DNA of 64,000 bases from the NCBI GenBank assembly GCA_013400975.1, contig WBMZ01003297.1, forward strand, positions 82,117 to 146,116. Direction: 5' to 3'. The position numbers were made by a program, and so were the translations under genes. Under the pieces are notes generated by a model. That model saw nothing but the letters and a program-made list of their open reading frames with translations. It did not search any database and was not told the origin of the DNA. This DNA comes from Atrichornis clamosus. Its lineage: Eukaryota > Chordata > Aves > Passeriformes > Menuridae. Shown here piece by piece: positions 12,301 through 24,243 of the stretch (its first letter is position 1; each line of letters starts with the position of its first letter).

Positions 12301-15300
12301 CTGTAGGAAACTGTGCTGCTGAATCCATGCATTAGTGACCTAAGAAAAATATATTAACAGTGAGGCTGACAAAATTTTCTTCAGATGTGAATCCATTCCA
12401 CAGAAATAAGTACAAAAACCACTTGTGAAGAATTGGAAAAACACTTTACACAAGACTGAGTGAGAAATAAAAGCACAGAATAAATTCACTGTGGATAAAC
12501 GTGAAGGGGGAGATGAATGTAAAGGTGGATGCCTGAAAACAAATCTGATGGGCTTTCATCAAACCATTATGACTCAAGTGAGAGCTTGATAGTATGGCAA
12601 CAGTTCCATGAAAGCATCACTTTGGAGCTCAACAGCAATCAAAAAATGCTAAATCAAATGCTAAGAATCATTAGGAAAGAAATGGAAAGCAAAATAGATC
12701 ATTATGACACTGTATAAACTCACAATCCTCCCAGACTCTGAACACCACGAAGCATTTGGCCATTCTCTGTGTTATAAATAGAAAAGCCACTGAGACTGAC
12801 AAGGAGTACAAATAAAGACACGAAGTTACTTCCATACAAAGTGCAGCTGCATTGACCGGGTCTCTCTGTCCTGGAAAAAAAAGTGAATTCAGGGATTGGT
12901 CAGAGGTCTACAGAACCATGGACAAAGAAGAATAGGGAATTATTTATTTTCTCATCAAATTCAAGGCCTGATCTAGCAGGTGCTCAGTTAGAAAAGATGG
13001 GTTTTCTACATATGAGGTAAACCTGGGAATACATTGGCAAAGGATGTCTTGGGTGATAGAATTTCAGACTCAAGAGAGAAGGTGCCTATCATGAATTATT
13101 AAACTGGCTCGGGGAACAAGTACTTCCGTGAAGATATGAATTGTGTGGCTCAGCTAGGAGATTTATCTCCCTTCAACCTCCTTGTTGTGGCTCAGATATC
13201 ACTAAAGAATTTCTGGGTTGTGAGGAAGTCTGAGGAAAAGACCACCAGCTCATGATGCCATGAGGGGAGGAATTTTGGGTGTCTGGTGGAGTTGCTAGTT
13301 CAACTACTGGTCTTGGTAGCAGCTGGAATGTACATTCCTGCATGTTCCTGGTCACTGGGATCCTGACAGAGCCCAGGAAGCACCAAATCCAGCGCTCAGA
13401 GAGCATCAGTGTAAAAAGACCCTTTGTTCTTGCTCACGTCTGCTTTGAGTCTGAATCTGCAAATGGGTGGTGGATTTCTCGACACAATTTTAATTCATTG
13501 GGCAGAAGAATTCCTTGCTGTGCTTCTGAAATTCACTGCAGAAGGACTGGTGTCCAGACTGTGTTCAAGGCAGCTCTCCAGGATGCTCTTTGTGCTGTGG
13601 TAGCCTCAGAAAAAGCATATACTGGTCATGTTGGAAATAATTTGTTATTGGAAGTCTCTAATCCAAACTCCAACCCAAATGAAAGCATTTGGAACAGGGA
13701 ATCAGGGTCAGATAAGGGGGGTTTTTTGGTTGTGTGTTTGAAGGATTGCAAGGTCTCTACCTTGAAGGTCTCCACTACACAACTCTGGAGATCCCATCCC
13801 AAATGAAGAATTAGCTTTTTCTTGAGCTTAATGAGGTTTCAGTAAGTACAAGGTCTTCTTTGAGTGGTTGGTGGAGTCTTCCTGGAAGAGGCAGCACATG
13901 GGGAAAGAAAACCTAAAATTTGTAAGTAAAGCTTGGAAAGAGGACAGAGGAAGAAAGGAATGAGATGGTAAAGTGAGTTTTCACAGCACACCTGTGTTCC
14001 TCCATAACACTAAATAACCCAGTGTCTTACTCAGTCCAGTAGTTACAAAACCAATTTCCATGTTGTAAGGAAAAGACAGAGGCAACTCCTGGGAGTTTTA
14101 GTGCTACTACATTAAACACTGACCAGCTGCCATCAGTGGGTTCATCCCAAGTCCTCCCCAGAGCCAGTCACAGACACACGCCCTGGGAAGGGCTGCAAAG
14201 GGCTTGCCAACATCTGGAAGGGCAATTAAATCTTCTCCTCATTCCTGGCCTCTCTTACAAATATCACGGGCTACCATGACCTGACCTGGGGCACTTAAAG
14301 CTCCCACCACCTGCAGGACCCAAGAGAGAACTTGTCACCCTGAGTAAAAGAGTCATCTGAGTGCACCATGAAAAACTGCAAAGATGTTCTCAGTGTCGTG
14401 TGAGAAGATCAACCAAGGGATGCATTTTTTTGGCTGAAGGCTGCCCCAGCTACACGAGCCATGTGCTGCCCAAGGTTTTAGCATGATGCCACTGGAGCAG
14501 GTCCCGAATGAAGGAATCTTGCTTCAACCTGAGTTCCAGATCTTCACACATGTGGGAAATTCCTTGGATTACTTGTGCCAACCTGCTGTGCCTGCCCAGT
14601 CAGTCGTCTCACTGGTGGACAGGCCCTCCACATCACTCCAAACTCCAGCTTTGACTGTGGCTCTCTCTGGTCCTGACTGCAGAGTTTTAAGGTGCTCTCT
14701 GGCATCACTTAATTGCTTCCATCTTTCATTGGATGATTGACTCCACCCCACACAATTCTTTGTTTTATGCTCATTCCTGTAAATTTAAGCTGATATATTC
14801 AGCTGTGAGTGGGGGCAGCTCCTGCACATCCTCCAGTTCCTCCCTGCAGGCTGAAAAAATTGTATATAACTGTTCATTAATAATTAATTAATTCCCTGTC
14901 CAACAGTGGCTTTTGGCAGACACTTAGAGAAATGTACAGAAATGAGGCAAACTTGGTTCTTCTTCCAGGAATCCTACCCGAGCATTTGGTGACTCATGAA
15001 TTTCAAACAAAATCTTTGTATTCAATAATCTTCAAAGACTTTTTCCCCTACTGATTTTGGAATCCATGGACTTTTCACAGTCAGCAAGAAATTTTCAGGT
15101 TATCTCCACACTGGTGGCCAGACCAGCATTCACCCTCACCACCCCTCGTTTAAAGTTCTAGATTTATTATTCAACATTTCCCCCTCTGTATTTTTTGCAA
15201 CTAGAAAGACAGTCTTATTCAACTTAGTAGTTCCTTACACAGAAGCTGTTCTGAAGGCTTTGCCTCCATTTTTTTGCTCCTGAACATCAGGAAAAATAAG

Positions 15301-15471
15301 TTGGGGAACAGCACATTACCTTTAGTGACAGAGAGCTTATCTAACTGAATTTATTGCGTATCAGCTGGTCTGTGGTGTACGGCAGTGTGAGCACATTTAG
15401 CCTAAGGCAAGAGCAAGGCAAAGTGTTTCACATAATTAGTTTAGTTTGGTTTTTATTAATGTTTAGGAAAT
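9361..15471. other. Unique non-coding sequence, nothing recognised
   Basis: About 6.1 kb with no CR1 tail, no RNA gene and no convincing exon. The longest frame is 175 codons at 13279-13806 (plus), without known motifs. A partial duplication of ATTTTAGCA lies near 12046-12064. It is the longest repeat-poor stretch in the first half of the window, and sequence comparison would be needed to tell constrained from neutral DNA. Confidence 0.6.
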
Positions 15472-15582
15472 AGTGGGGTTTTGGGTTTGTGGTTTGGAGT
15501 TTTTGGAAGGGGTGGGTTTTTGTTTGTTTGGTGGTTGTGTGTGTGTGGTTTTGGGGTGGGTTTTTTGAATTTTTTTTAATTA
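15472..15582 (+). repeat. G/T-rich low-complexity tract
   Basis: The plus strand is almost entirely G and T over about 110 bp. Runs of three or four G lie at 15475, 15483, 15509, 15514, 15553 and 15558, there is a short GT dinucleotide run near 15535-15547, and T runs follow. The G runs are unevenly spaced, so a classical four-run quadruplex with short loops is not met. Confidence 0.85.
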
Positions 15583-18170
15583 AGGCTTGGCACTCCAGTC
15601 AGTTTTGATACTGGCTCCTAGACTTTACTTTTCACCACTTTATGACAGTACTCATTTTTCTCCTGGAATGCTCTTTCACCCTACCAGAAGCTGAAAACTG
15701 TGTTGAATAATATTCTCTTTTCATTCATTTAAGCAGCCTCACTGTATTTCCAACATTATTCTGCTTTTCTATGTCTGATTTTACATAGTAGTATTTCTTT
15801 GCATTGCAAGATTAATATAAATTTATAATATTTTAGTGGGAAGAAAGGGAGAAACTGTTGAACCTTGTGACTACAAAAGCAGAAAAATCAAGTGCAGTAA
15901 TTAGAATCATTATAAATGGGAAAACTAATGTTCATCTTGCCATAGAAATTCTCCATTAAATTATGTTTCAGGAGTTTTTAAGGCTTGTATATGCAATAGT
16001 ACTAAATGAATACTTCCTAGGTTCTTCTTTCTCTGCTTGATTTTGTTCATATTTGAGAAGGGTCTGGGAATGTTTGACTTGGGTGGTGCTAATAATACAC
16101 AAGTAGTAAACCAAATTAATTATGTGTTAAAGATTTTGACACTTTATTTTATCTCATGTCTATTGTCAGGACATTCTCCTGACAACCCACATAATCATAT
16201 GTGCTGGTTGGGAACAAGTTTTTTCATTAAATTTTGAGAGACAAAGGAGTCTAAAAGCACAGAGCTTGGGCCTTAGCTGTGTGTGTGTTCTGCAGGACAC
16301 GGGATCTTTTATCTGAGCACCTGGAGGCACTGAAAAGATCAGATCTCAGCCTACACAGAGGACAAAAAACCTTATTCTTGAAGGAAAAACTGGCAACAAG
16401 AGAGTCCAAGAAGCATCTCAAATTGAGAATCATCATCAGTGAAAATACACAAGAAAAAAGAAAGAAACACATAAAAAACAAAATTCGTAGCAAGGCTGCC
16501 AAAACCTACAAAGGAAATGAACACCAAAATGAAGGACAGGGCTGGGTGACAGCACAAAAATTATAGAGACTGTGACACGAGCATTTGACATTTCCCCCTG
16601 GTTAACGTACAAGGAGCAGCAGTTTTCATGCCTTTAGCTGAGTCCAAAGAGTTTCCTCCTCTTGAACCAACTCTCCAGGGAGCATGAAAAGTGTTTTAAG
16701 TGATCCTGTCTTATCCATAATGGAATCTGCTCAGGCTGCCCCTCTTGAACTTGCCTTCTGTACAGCCAGAGCACTCTGGCTGTGGCACTGGGAGCAAAAA
16801 TAGCAGTCATGCTTGAGTGGAAGTGTGTTTGCAGCCCTGGGAAGCAACAGAGATAACTGTGGCCTGGCAGGGGGGTATTTGAAGTGTGAAAGAGCAGCCA
16901 GGGCACCTTAGGTTAGCTCAAAGGTGAGGTTTGGCTCGTTTTCCTTAAAAAGCATTATGTTTTTTAAAAGTCTTTCAATATTATCAGCATTTATTAATCT
17001 CAGACCTTTTCAATTTTTTTCTTTCTTGTTTAATCCAGCAGAAGACAGGTGGCATGGAGAAGAAAGATGTGGAAAACTGAGGGAGAGGTTCTGACAGTCT
17101 TTAAGAAATGCTGGGGGAAAAAAATCCCTATTCAGAAAAGCTTTTGCATCCTAAAAATGAAGCTCAGACTCTGACATCACATTACAAAGAGACAGGGCAG
17201 ATGAATTGAATCCTTTGATTTTTGTGTTCCTTCAGAAAAGAAGAAAAGAAGAAGAAATTCAACATCATTACAAGCTGGTGGATCCCATGGATAGCCCTTT
17301 TCCCTTCTTACTGAGGGCAGGTCTCCTCCAGCTTATCAGCAGTGTTGCACACTGGGGAGCAGCACATGTCCCCCTTTGGCAGAAAATTAATTCCAGCTCT
17401 TTCTGCAGATGGGAACAGCCTCTCAGTCCAAACAAGAGTAAAATTATTTTTATTTTTACAGCAATCATCTATTCTCCTCCTTTTTTCTGCCTTCCGCCTC
17501 CCTCTGGACTCTTTCCGCTTGACAAACAAACGTGTTCTGGGCTTGTCTGGGTGGCTTTCAACACCCATCAGGCTTCAGAGCCACCACACTGGTCGGGCTG
17601 CACTGGAGATGAAGAGATGAGGGGGGCATTTTCACCCTATGTTCAGCCTTCCAGGCTACCAGCTCTCACACGTAGGGATAAGGGCACAATGACCCTACAG
17701 AAGGTGTAAATTAATATGTTTTGAGATTTACTCTATTCCAATTGTAAGTTTTCCATTTTTGACTTTTCTTCTGTTACAGAGAATCCTCTGTTGGATCAAA
17801 TACAGATAATATTTCTGTGATCGTGCTGCAAATTACTGCCAGGAGCAACAAGAGGTAGATTTAAATAGTCGAGTGAAGTTGACATTTTAATGTTAACAGA
17901 CACAACTCCGGGGTGAGTTTGCTCCTCCTAATACATCTGAGAAAAACCCATATTCCCCCCCATTCAAGTAGTGCCTTTGTTAAATGTAGGTACAATCAGG
18001 GGGTTCAGCCAAGGCAAGGGAGATGATCTGAATTTTAATCAAGACAACAATATTGCAGTGTTTTATAAATAACAGATGAAATTTTTGTAGAAGCTCTTCA
18101 GGATGTCCTGCATGGGAAAAAGAAATCCTGAGAAATTGAGTCTTTCTGCAGACAGACTGTGCCAAATATA
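15583..18170. other. Unique non-coding sequence
   Basis: No gene or repeat family recognised apart from the hairpin at 16163-16185. A 95-codon lysine-rich frame (16279-16566) reflects A-rich sequence. A 167-codon frame (17206-17709) has no recognisable domain. Confidence 0.6.
16163..16185. repeat. Perfect 9-bp inverted repeat with 5-nt loop
   Basis: The left arm TTGTCAGGA (16163-16171) and the right arm TCCTGACAA (16177-16185) are exact reverse complements around the loop CATTC. No T-run follows, and the function is unknown. Confidence 0.9.
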
Positions 18171-18232
18171 GAATAATTCACAGAACTCTAAGGTTGGAAA
18201 AGACCTCTAAGATCATCGAGTCCAACAGTTAA
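18171..18232 (-). mobile_element. CR1 tail fragment (type C), minus strand
   Basis: Read on the minus strand this is the last 60 bp of a CR1: GTTGGACTCGATGATCTTAG, GAGGTCTTTTCCAACC, then worn octamers. Only the very 3' end is left, which is the usual result of early stop of reverse transcription. Any further CR1 sequence beyond 18232 is too diverged for me to call. Confidence 0.88.
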
Positions 18233-20844
18233 ATGTTAAGGGCTGTTATAAAAGACTCTTCTTCAGTGGAAATTTGCTCCCACCATCCAGCAATATTGCT
18301 CCTGTCAGCCTTGTCCTGTACAATCTTGAATAAAACTCGCAATGAGTCATAAGAATTAATCAGAAATACACAAAGGTCTTGCACAGAGGGGGAGAGTTTT
18401 ATTGTCCAAATGGTTTCTTGTATTCACACAAATTTTATACCACCTCTAGTGCTTCCAGTCCAGGTTTGAGTGTGGAGAAGAGGGACAATGGAAATGGTGC
18501 ATTCCCAATTTAGGTGTTTCTGACAGATGTATTTTTTCAAGTACCTCTTCCTGATATTTCTCTGAAAGTCATTGTTGAGATTTTCTACTCATCGCCAGCT
18601 GCGGCTGCAGTCACTAAATGGAATCAACACAATCCTTAGCTGATGGAAATAAGCACAGCCCACAAAAAAATTAGTGACTCCAGATTCCAAGGCCTGAGTT
18701 ATGCAGAAATCCCACCCAGTAATCCTTGCAATAAGCCACATAGCCACCAGTTCACAAAGGTTTGTGGCCTGACCAATATTTGCATTGCATTGTATTTACC
18801 AGCGACGTAATCAGAGTGCTCATGACCAACTTCCACACTTTGTAGTTTCTTCAAAGAAAAGAAGGGAAAGGAATGATTACCCACATACTGGACCATTTCG
18901 ATTGTGAATCATGGAATTACAAGTTGCTTCCCATACCCTGTTAGGACACAGGACATACCAATTTTCTATTTATTTCAGCCATAAATAAAGTAGTTTTCGG
19001 AAGACAGAACAAGCAATCCAATCACTGGAAATCCCTTCCTGGCAATGGTCATTCATTACAAGCCCAAACCTATTCATCAGTAACCTTTTACACCTTTTGC
19101 TCACATAGTCTGGCTGATTCACCTTCCAGGAAAAGTGATTGATTTGCACTTAAGTGACCCATTTCCTGCTGAGAGGTGTCAGAGAGCCCTTATCAGTCAG
19201 ACTCCTTGTCTTTGCTTTAGTGTAACTTGGCTTGCCTCCTGCCTGCCTTTCTCTGGGTTAGATAGTGCAGCTCCTCAGCTTTCACACTGCCTGGCTTGAG
19301 GAAATGGATTCAGAGCAAGTTGGCGCAACCTCTGTCTTAGAGGAAAAGCGAGTGCCAGCTCTTTCATGTTTTGGAGTGAACTTAACACTCCTTGCAATTT
19401 AGGAGACCACCCTGATGGTCCTGAGAGCAAGACAAGGGAGGACTCATCCCTGCAGTTTCTTTGAGGATCTGTGGTGAGAGGGAACAGCCCCATCCCACCC
19501 TCTGGGCTGACCTTACCTTCCCCACAAGCCCCTCCACGTGTCACATTTAACTCAGACGAAGTTCTACTTTCAGTACTTATATGGTCCCTGCTGCAGAGAG
19601 ATGGGTTCCTTGTTCTGGTGGAAATTTTTAGTACTCCTAGAAAACAGTGCCAGCTGGAATATTCACTCCCTGTGTGTCCAGCAAGCAGCATTTTCCATTT
19701 CCTCAGTAAAAATCCTCTTGGCTGCAGCGCGTGCTGCAGGAACCCACACACTCATGCAAATGAGGAATGACGCAGACTGGGATCTTGCAGATTGGAGCTG
19801 CAGATTTGAGGACAAGGAACAAAATGGGATGCTTCAGAAAACGAGGTTCATCTCCTCCAGGTGTCAGTCAGGTCACCATATCTCAACTCAGTGACGTTAT
19901 ACAGCAGTAATAGATGTGATCTGTGCAGGCCAGGCTGTGCCAGCAGCACTCGTCCCTTTATCAGGCAACTGCTTTTCTTGGTGCAGGCTCACGGATTTCC
20001 AACAGTATCTATGAAAACAATCTTGTTTTGGAAAAACTTTTGGAGTAATAGGTTTGAGGCTTTCTGAATAGAACAGTGAGCCAATTCTCAGCTGTTGACA
20101 GAAATAACCAATTGCATTATTTGCATATATTTTTAAGTTATGGCATCTCATATCCTGTTTCCTATTTTAGAAAAACAAAAGTCCCTGATTTAGGCCCAGA
20201 TTCTCAAACCTTTTGTTACTGAATAAACATTGATTTGTGCTAGTTAAGAAAGTAGCACGAAGATTTTCTTGGATTTGGAGGTGCTTTTTATGCTTTTGGC
20301 TTCATAGGTACAGTATATTTTGTCAAATAACAGAAGAGAGTGAGACACATCTTTACTGAGAGTCATACTCAGGCATTATATTTCATCATCATTATATTCC
20401 TTGCTGTGCAGTCCCTGTCCTCTTGCCCATGAATGCAAAGAACATGGAAAACACCCAAACATTTGAGGCTTGGTATTCACTGGTGGTGCTGATGACCCAC
20501 AGGGACAGAACTGGAATCCAGGGCAGTGACACCCATAACCAAGGTATTTTTTCATCAGTCTAATTTTTCCTGAGACAGGCACTCTTTAGATCTGCATCCC
20601 AATTTTTCCACAAGCTCCCCAAAATGTGAAGATCTGAGACCATTTGAGGCAGACATATAAACCCAGATGGGTGTCGTGGGGATATGAAGTCTCTCAATCA
20701 TCATCTACTGCTAGAATTTTACACTTAAAGCTCTGGAGAAGCCAAGAATTTTGTCTACACTTTCTCAAGGTCTTGTGCACTTAGTCCACCTCAGCTGGTT
20801 AAATGCAACCTCATGATAGAGCCCAGCTCTGTTGTGCAAAGATA
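18233..20844. other. Unique non-coding sequence, possible old LTR-like patch
   Basis: No gene recognised. The stretch near 18380-18400 (GGGGGAGAGTTTTATTGTCC) carries a reversed polyadenylation hexamer and looks somewhat like the end of an LTR read backwards, but I found no paired LTR, primer site or coding remnant. The longest frame is 158 codons (minus, 19275-19751), without motifs. Confidence 0.5.
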
Positions 20845-21240
20845 TAAAGACAGGCTGAGAGCTGGGGTTGTTCAGCCTGGACAAGGGAAAGGTTCCCAGG
20901 AGACCTTACTGTGACATCTCAGTGCTCAAAGACCATCCATGAAAAACAGGGGAGAGACTCTTTATACAGTCTAATAGTGCTAGAACAAGTGAGAATGATT
21001 TAAATGGAAAGAGGAGAGATTTAAATAAGGTGTTGGGAAAAAATTTTTCCCTGTGAGGGTTGTGAGGGCCTGGCACAGGTTGCCCAGAGAAGCTGTGGCT
21101 GCCCCATCCCTGGAAGTGCCCAAGGCCAGGTTGGACGGGGCTTGGAGCAACCTGGGATAGTGGAAGGTGTCCCTGCCTGTGGCAGGGGGTTGGAACTGGA
21201 TGGGCTTTAAGGTCTCTCCAACCCAACCCATTCTATGATA
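20845..21240 (+). mobile_element. CR1 3'-end copy, about 400 bp (type A)
   Basis: It starts with AGACAGGCTGAGAGCTGGGG and TTGTTCAGCCTGGACAAGGG, continues with a worn central part, then CCCTGTGAGGGTTGTGAGGG, GGCACAGGTTGCCCAGAGAA, CCATCCCTGGAAGTGCCCAA, GGGATAGTGGAAGGTGTCCC and CCAACCCAACCCATTCTATG at the end. It is 5' truncated and contains only the last part of ORF2 and the 3' untranslated region. It is one of the longer copies here and faces the minus-strand CR1 at 21827. Confidence 0.97.
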
Positions 21241-21826
21241 CATTAAGGATCTCTTCAGCAATGCAGAGTGGTGAAAGATGCTTGGAAGGGAAGGTGCAGT
21301 GGGGCAGTGAGAAGAATATCTACTTCTGCAGACCAGAAAGGCTGAATAATATCCCCAGAAAAGCAGTGTGAGCATCAAAACTCTGCTCAGACACCTGTGT
21401 AGCCGTGCTTGATTCCCAGTGTGGGTAGCAGCCCCAAAAATTACACAAGTGCTATAAAACTGGTACTCCAAAAACTTGAGACAGTAACCTGAGGAGCAGT
21501 GTTGTCCGTGCCAGCAGCAGTGATTGTGCTCTGAATGCCAGCAAGGATGGCTCTTCAGGCTGGTAGCCTCAATTCAAGGAGCACTTGGAGTGTTGTCCTG
21601 TCTCACTTGCTAGAAAAAGCTTCCAGCCACATCAGAGCATGGAGGATCATAAAAAGGGTCTGAACCAGACTCCTACCTGATGATAGCTGCTGTAGAGAGA
21701 GCCCTGCTCATTTTGCCTTGTCAAAGACTGCATCACCCACTTCCCTCATCTCAAAATCAGTTCCAGGAATGTTTTGAAAGGGACTATGTGGCAAAGCTTC
21801 AGTGCTCTTGAGAGGTTTTTTAAATA
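21241..21826. other. Unique spacer between two opposed CR1 copies
   Basis: About 590 bp without a recognised gene or repeat, lying between a plus-strand and a minus-strand CR1. The two repeat copies could pair in a transcript that spans both. Confidence 0.65.
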
Positions 21827-22255
21827 TAGAATCACAGAATGCTTTGGGTTGGAAGGGACCTTTCAAGGTAATCTAGTCCAAGCCTCCTGCCGGGGGCAGG
21901 GACATCTTCAGTCGATCAGGTTGCTCAGAGCCCCATCCGACCTGACCTTGAATGTTTCCAAGGACGGGGCAGCCACCACCTCTCTGGGTGATCTGTGTCA
22001 ATGTTTCCTCACCTCATTGTAAAAAAATGTCTTCCTTATATGTTGTCTGAACTAAATCTCTTTTAGTTTAAAACCCTTATCCCTTGTCCTATTGCAACAG
22101 ACCTAAAATTCTGTCTTCCTCTGTTCTGTGACCCCCTTTAGGTACTGGAAAGGACTCTTCTCCAGGCTGAAGAACTCCAACTCTCTTCCATTGTCTCTAT
22201 AGCCCTCGTAGCATCTTCATGGCCTCCTCCGGACTCATTCCAACAGGTCCATGTA
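21827..22255 (-). mobile_element. CR1 3'-end copy, about 430 bp (type A variant), minus strand
   Basis: On the plus strand it reads backwards: TAGAATCACAGAATGCTTTG, GGGTTGGAAGGGACC, GGTTGCTCAGAGCCCCATCC, a CACCTCTCTGGG block, the AAAACCCTTATCCCTTGTCC block, TTCTCCAGGCTGAAGAACTC, and CCTCCTCCGGACTCATTCCA with ACAGGTCCATGT at the far end. The order matches CR1 read from its 3' end inward, reaching the last part of ORF2. Small deletions and substitutions break any frame. Confidence 0.97.
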
Positions 22256-23998
22256 TTTCCCATGCTGGATATTAGCATTCACACTGGTATCTAATTGCAA
22301 ATTGACCTCATAACCATACAGGTTATGACACTCCAAGAAAACCCACCTTTGCCTGTGCCCCACAGACCTCTCCAGAGAGCTGCAGGGAGCCACTTGCACA
22401 TACTGGGAATTCTGTGGGTGAAAAGTGCTGGAACAAGGCATTATTCTATTCTGTAAATGTATTTTGCCAGGCCTTGACCTTTGAGATTCCTGTTCAAAGT
22501 CTCCTCCTTGCAAGAAAAGAGATGAGTTAACATTTCATTCCTGCTTCTCAATCTCAACAGAATAGATTTTAACAGGGCATGGAAATGATAATCCATGTTG
22601 CTTCCTTCCTTTAACCTTTAAAGGGAGTTTTGTCTTTCCATGAACTCTGCTTCTGCTTTGTAATTTGAACTTGCTATGAGGAACCTGGCATTTTAAAACC
22701 GATATAGATTTCTGATCTAAGATGCTGATGCTTGAAAGGATCTGTGTCACCAGGCCCTCTCCCTGCCTCAGCTGGTGTTATTTCCTGAGGTTTAAACAGA
22801 TTATTCCTTTTTTTTGTTTGTTTTTTCATTGATCTGTCTCATTCCATATTTCAGTATTTTTCTAAGTCAAGGGTATATATATTGTCTGTCTTACTCCAAC
22901 AGAAAAAATCCTCTGAGTCTATGAGCTCTCCACTGATCTCAGACCAAGATATGCTGCTCTCATTTTCCACTCTGCACTCACAGCTTAGTGTAAAGCAGTT
23001 AGGATGAAAGGTGACAATCTCCCTCAGGAGAACACTTAAATTGCTCAGTTCCAGATGATTTTGTTGTATTTAACACATTCTTACAGCATGTGACCAGTAT
23101 CCCAAGATTAAGGACCTCGGGGACTTTTGGACATTTTTTTCTGTTTGCATTTCTAGCTGTTTACAAACTTCAGAAAACCTGATCTTTGCTCACATATGTC
23201 ACATGCTAAGACACTGTGCTTTAACTTGATGCAGAAATTTGCAGCCTCTAATTTTTATTTCGGTTTGACTCAGATTTCAGACTTATCCATTGACTGCTGT
23301 AGGATTGCAGTACGCTCATGGAAGGGAAATTTGGATTAGCTCTTAAATGGTAGATTCTCCTCAGTACCTACACTGAATGGTCTAAAGTCTTCTTTCAGCT
23401 ATTACCTTCTAAATGTGGTCCAAGTGGGGTTCATTTGGATTTGAGCTAGATCAGTTCAGAACAGAGTCTACAGAGTTCAGCCCTGAATCTGGATACCATT
23501 GATGTCATCCTTTCTGGAAGGGGCACAACACTCAGCAGGAGAAGATGTTACAACTCACCCTAGAAGGTGAGGGTAACCCAGGCTCTTGTTAATAAATCCC
23601 TTGAGGTGGGTTAGAGTGAAACGACACTAAATTATTGGTGTTTGTAAATATAAATATGTAGGGTTTATTGTAGAACAATTTGGTTGCACAGGAAAATAGG
23701 TATGTAGGCGTTTTGGTTGTTATCAGTAGTAAATGGCAATATAAAAGCATAAAAATATCACTGAAGAAAATGCATGAGAAAGAGACAGGAAGGATAAGAG
23801 TAGAAAAATCTCACCAGCCATAGGACTTGTGATGAGACTTGTTTGTTGCAATTTTGATGTCTGTTGGTCAAAGTGATGGTTGCAAACCAGATCCATCAGG
23901 TGGTGAGAAAACATCCTCAGAACACAACATCTGTTGGGTTTAGGGTCACTCAGATTCAGGTAGGAACGCCCAGGTAGCTCCCCTGCTGCTGGGAGTTT
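22256..23998. other. Unique non-coding sequence, possible LTR-like patch at its end
   Basis: No gene recognised. From about 23560 the sequence is A/T-rich with a reversed polyadenylation hexamer (TTTATT at 23664-23669). This could be a retroviral LTR remnant read backwards, but no LTR boundaries, target duplication or coding remnant are visible. It runs directly into the minisatellite. Confidence 0.5.
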
Positions 23999-24196
23999 CA
24001 GCTGGATGATTCACTGTTGTGGATCAAGGGACACCTGGGTGATTCAATGTTGTGGATCATGAAACACCTGGATGATGCAATGTTGTGAATCATGGGACAC
24101 CTGGATGATTCAATGTTGTGGATCATGGGACACCTGGATGATGTGATGTTGTGGATCGTGGGACACCTGGATGATGCAATGTTGTTGATTAGAGGA
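23999..24196. repeat. 33-bp minisatellite, six units
   Basis: Six head-to-tail units of exactly 33 bp start at 23999, 24032, 24065, 24098, 24131 and 24164. Five begin CACCTGG and the first begins CAGCTGG. The central part varies (TGATTCACT, TGATTCAAT, TGATGCAAT, TGATTCAAT, TGATGTGAT, TGATGCAAT). Outer units are more worn than units 3 to 5. Because 33 is a multiple of three, the array stays open in one frame and encodes a repeating peptide, which is an artefact of the period. There are no unique spacers, so it is not a CRISPR array. Confidence 0.95.
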
Positions 24197-24211
24197 CACT
24201 TTGTGAGTCTT

Positions 24212-24243
24212 CAGGGGAGGTTTAGATTGGATATTAGGAAACC
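24212..24243 (+). mobile_element. Orphan 32-bp CR1 sliver
   Basis: The stretch containing GGGGAGGTTTAGATTGG and ATATTAGGAAA is a diagnostic internal CR1 block. Thirty bases are identical to 25952-25981 in the CR1 1.7 kb away. Sequence on both sides is not CR1, so this is an isolated internal piece and not a normal 3' end. A deletion remnant, a gene-conversion patch or template switching could explain it. Confidence 0.75.

Noticed and set aside
13279..13806. 175-codon open frame, plus strand
   Set aside because: No familiar protein features; the start and stop context is not informative; treated as chance.
18340..18960. Possible retroviral LTR read backwards
   Set aside because: Only a reversed polyadenylation hexamer and general base composition suggest it. 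No TG..CA ends, target duplication, primer site or partner LTR was found.
23999..24196. CRISPR-like array
   Set aside because: Units are directly adjacent with no unique spacers, and the context is a vertebrate genome.
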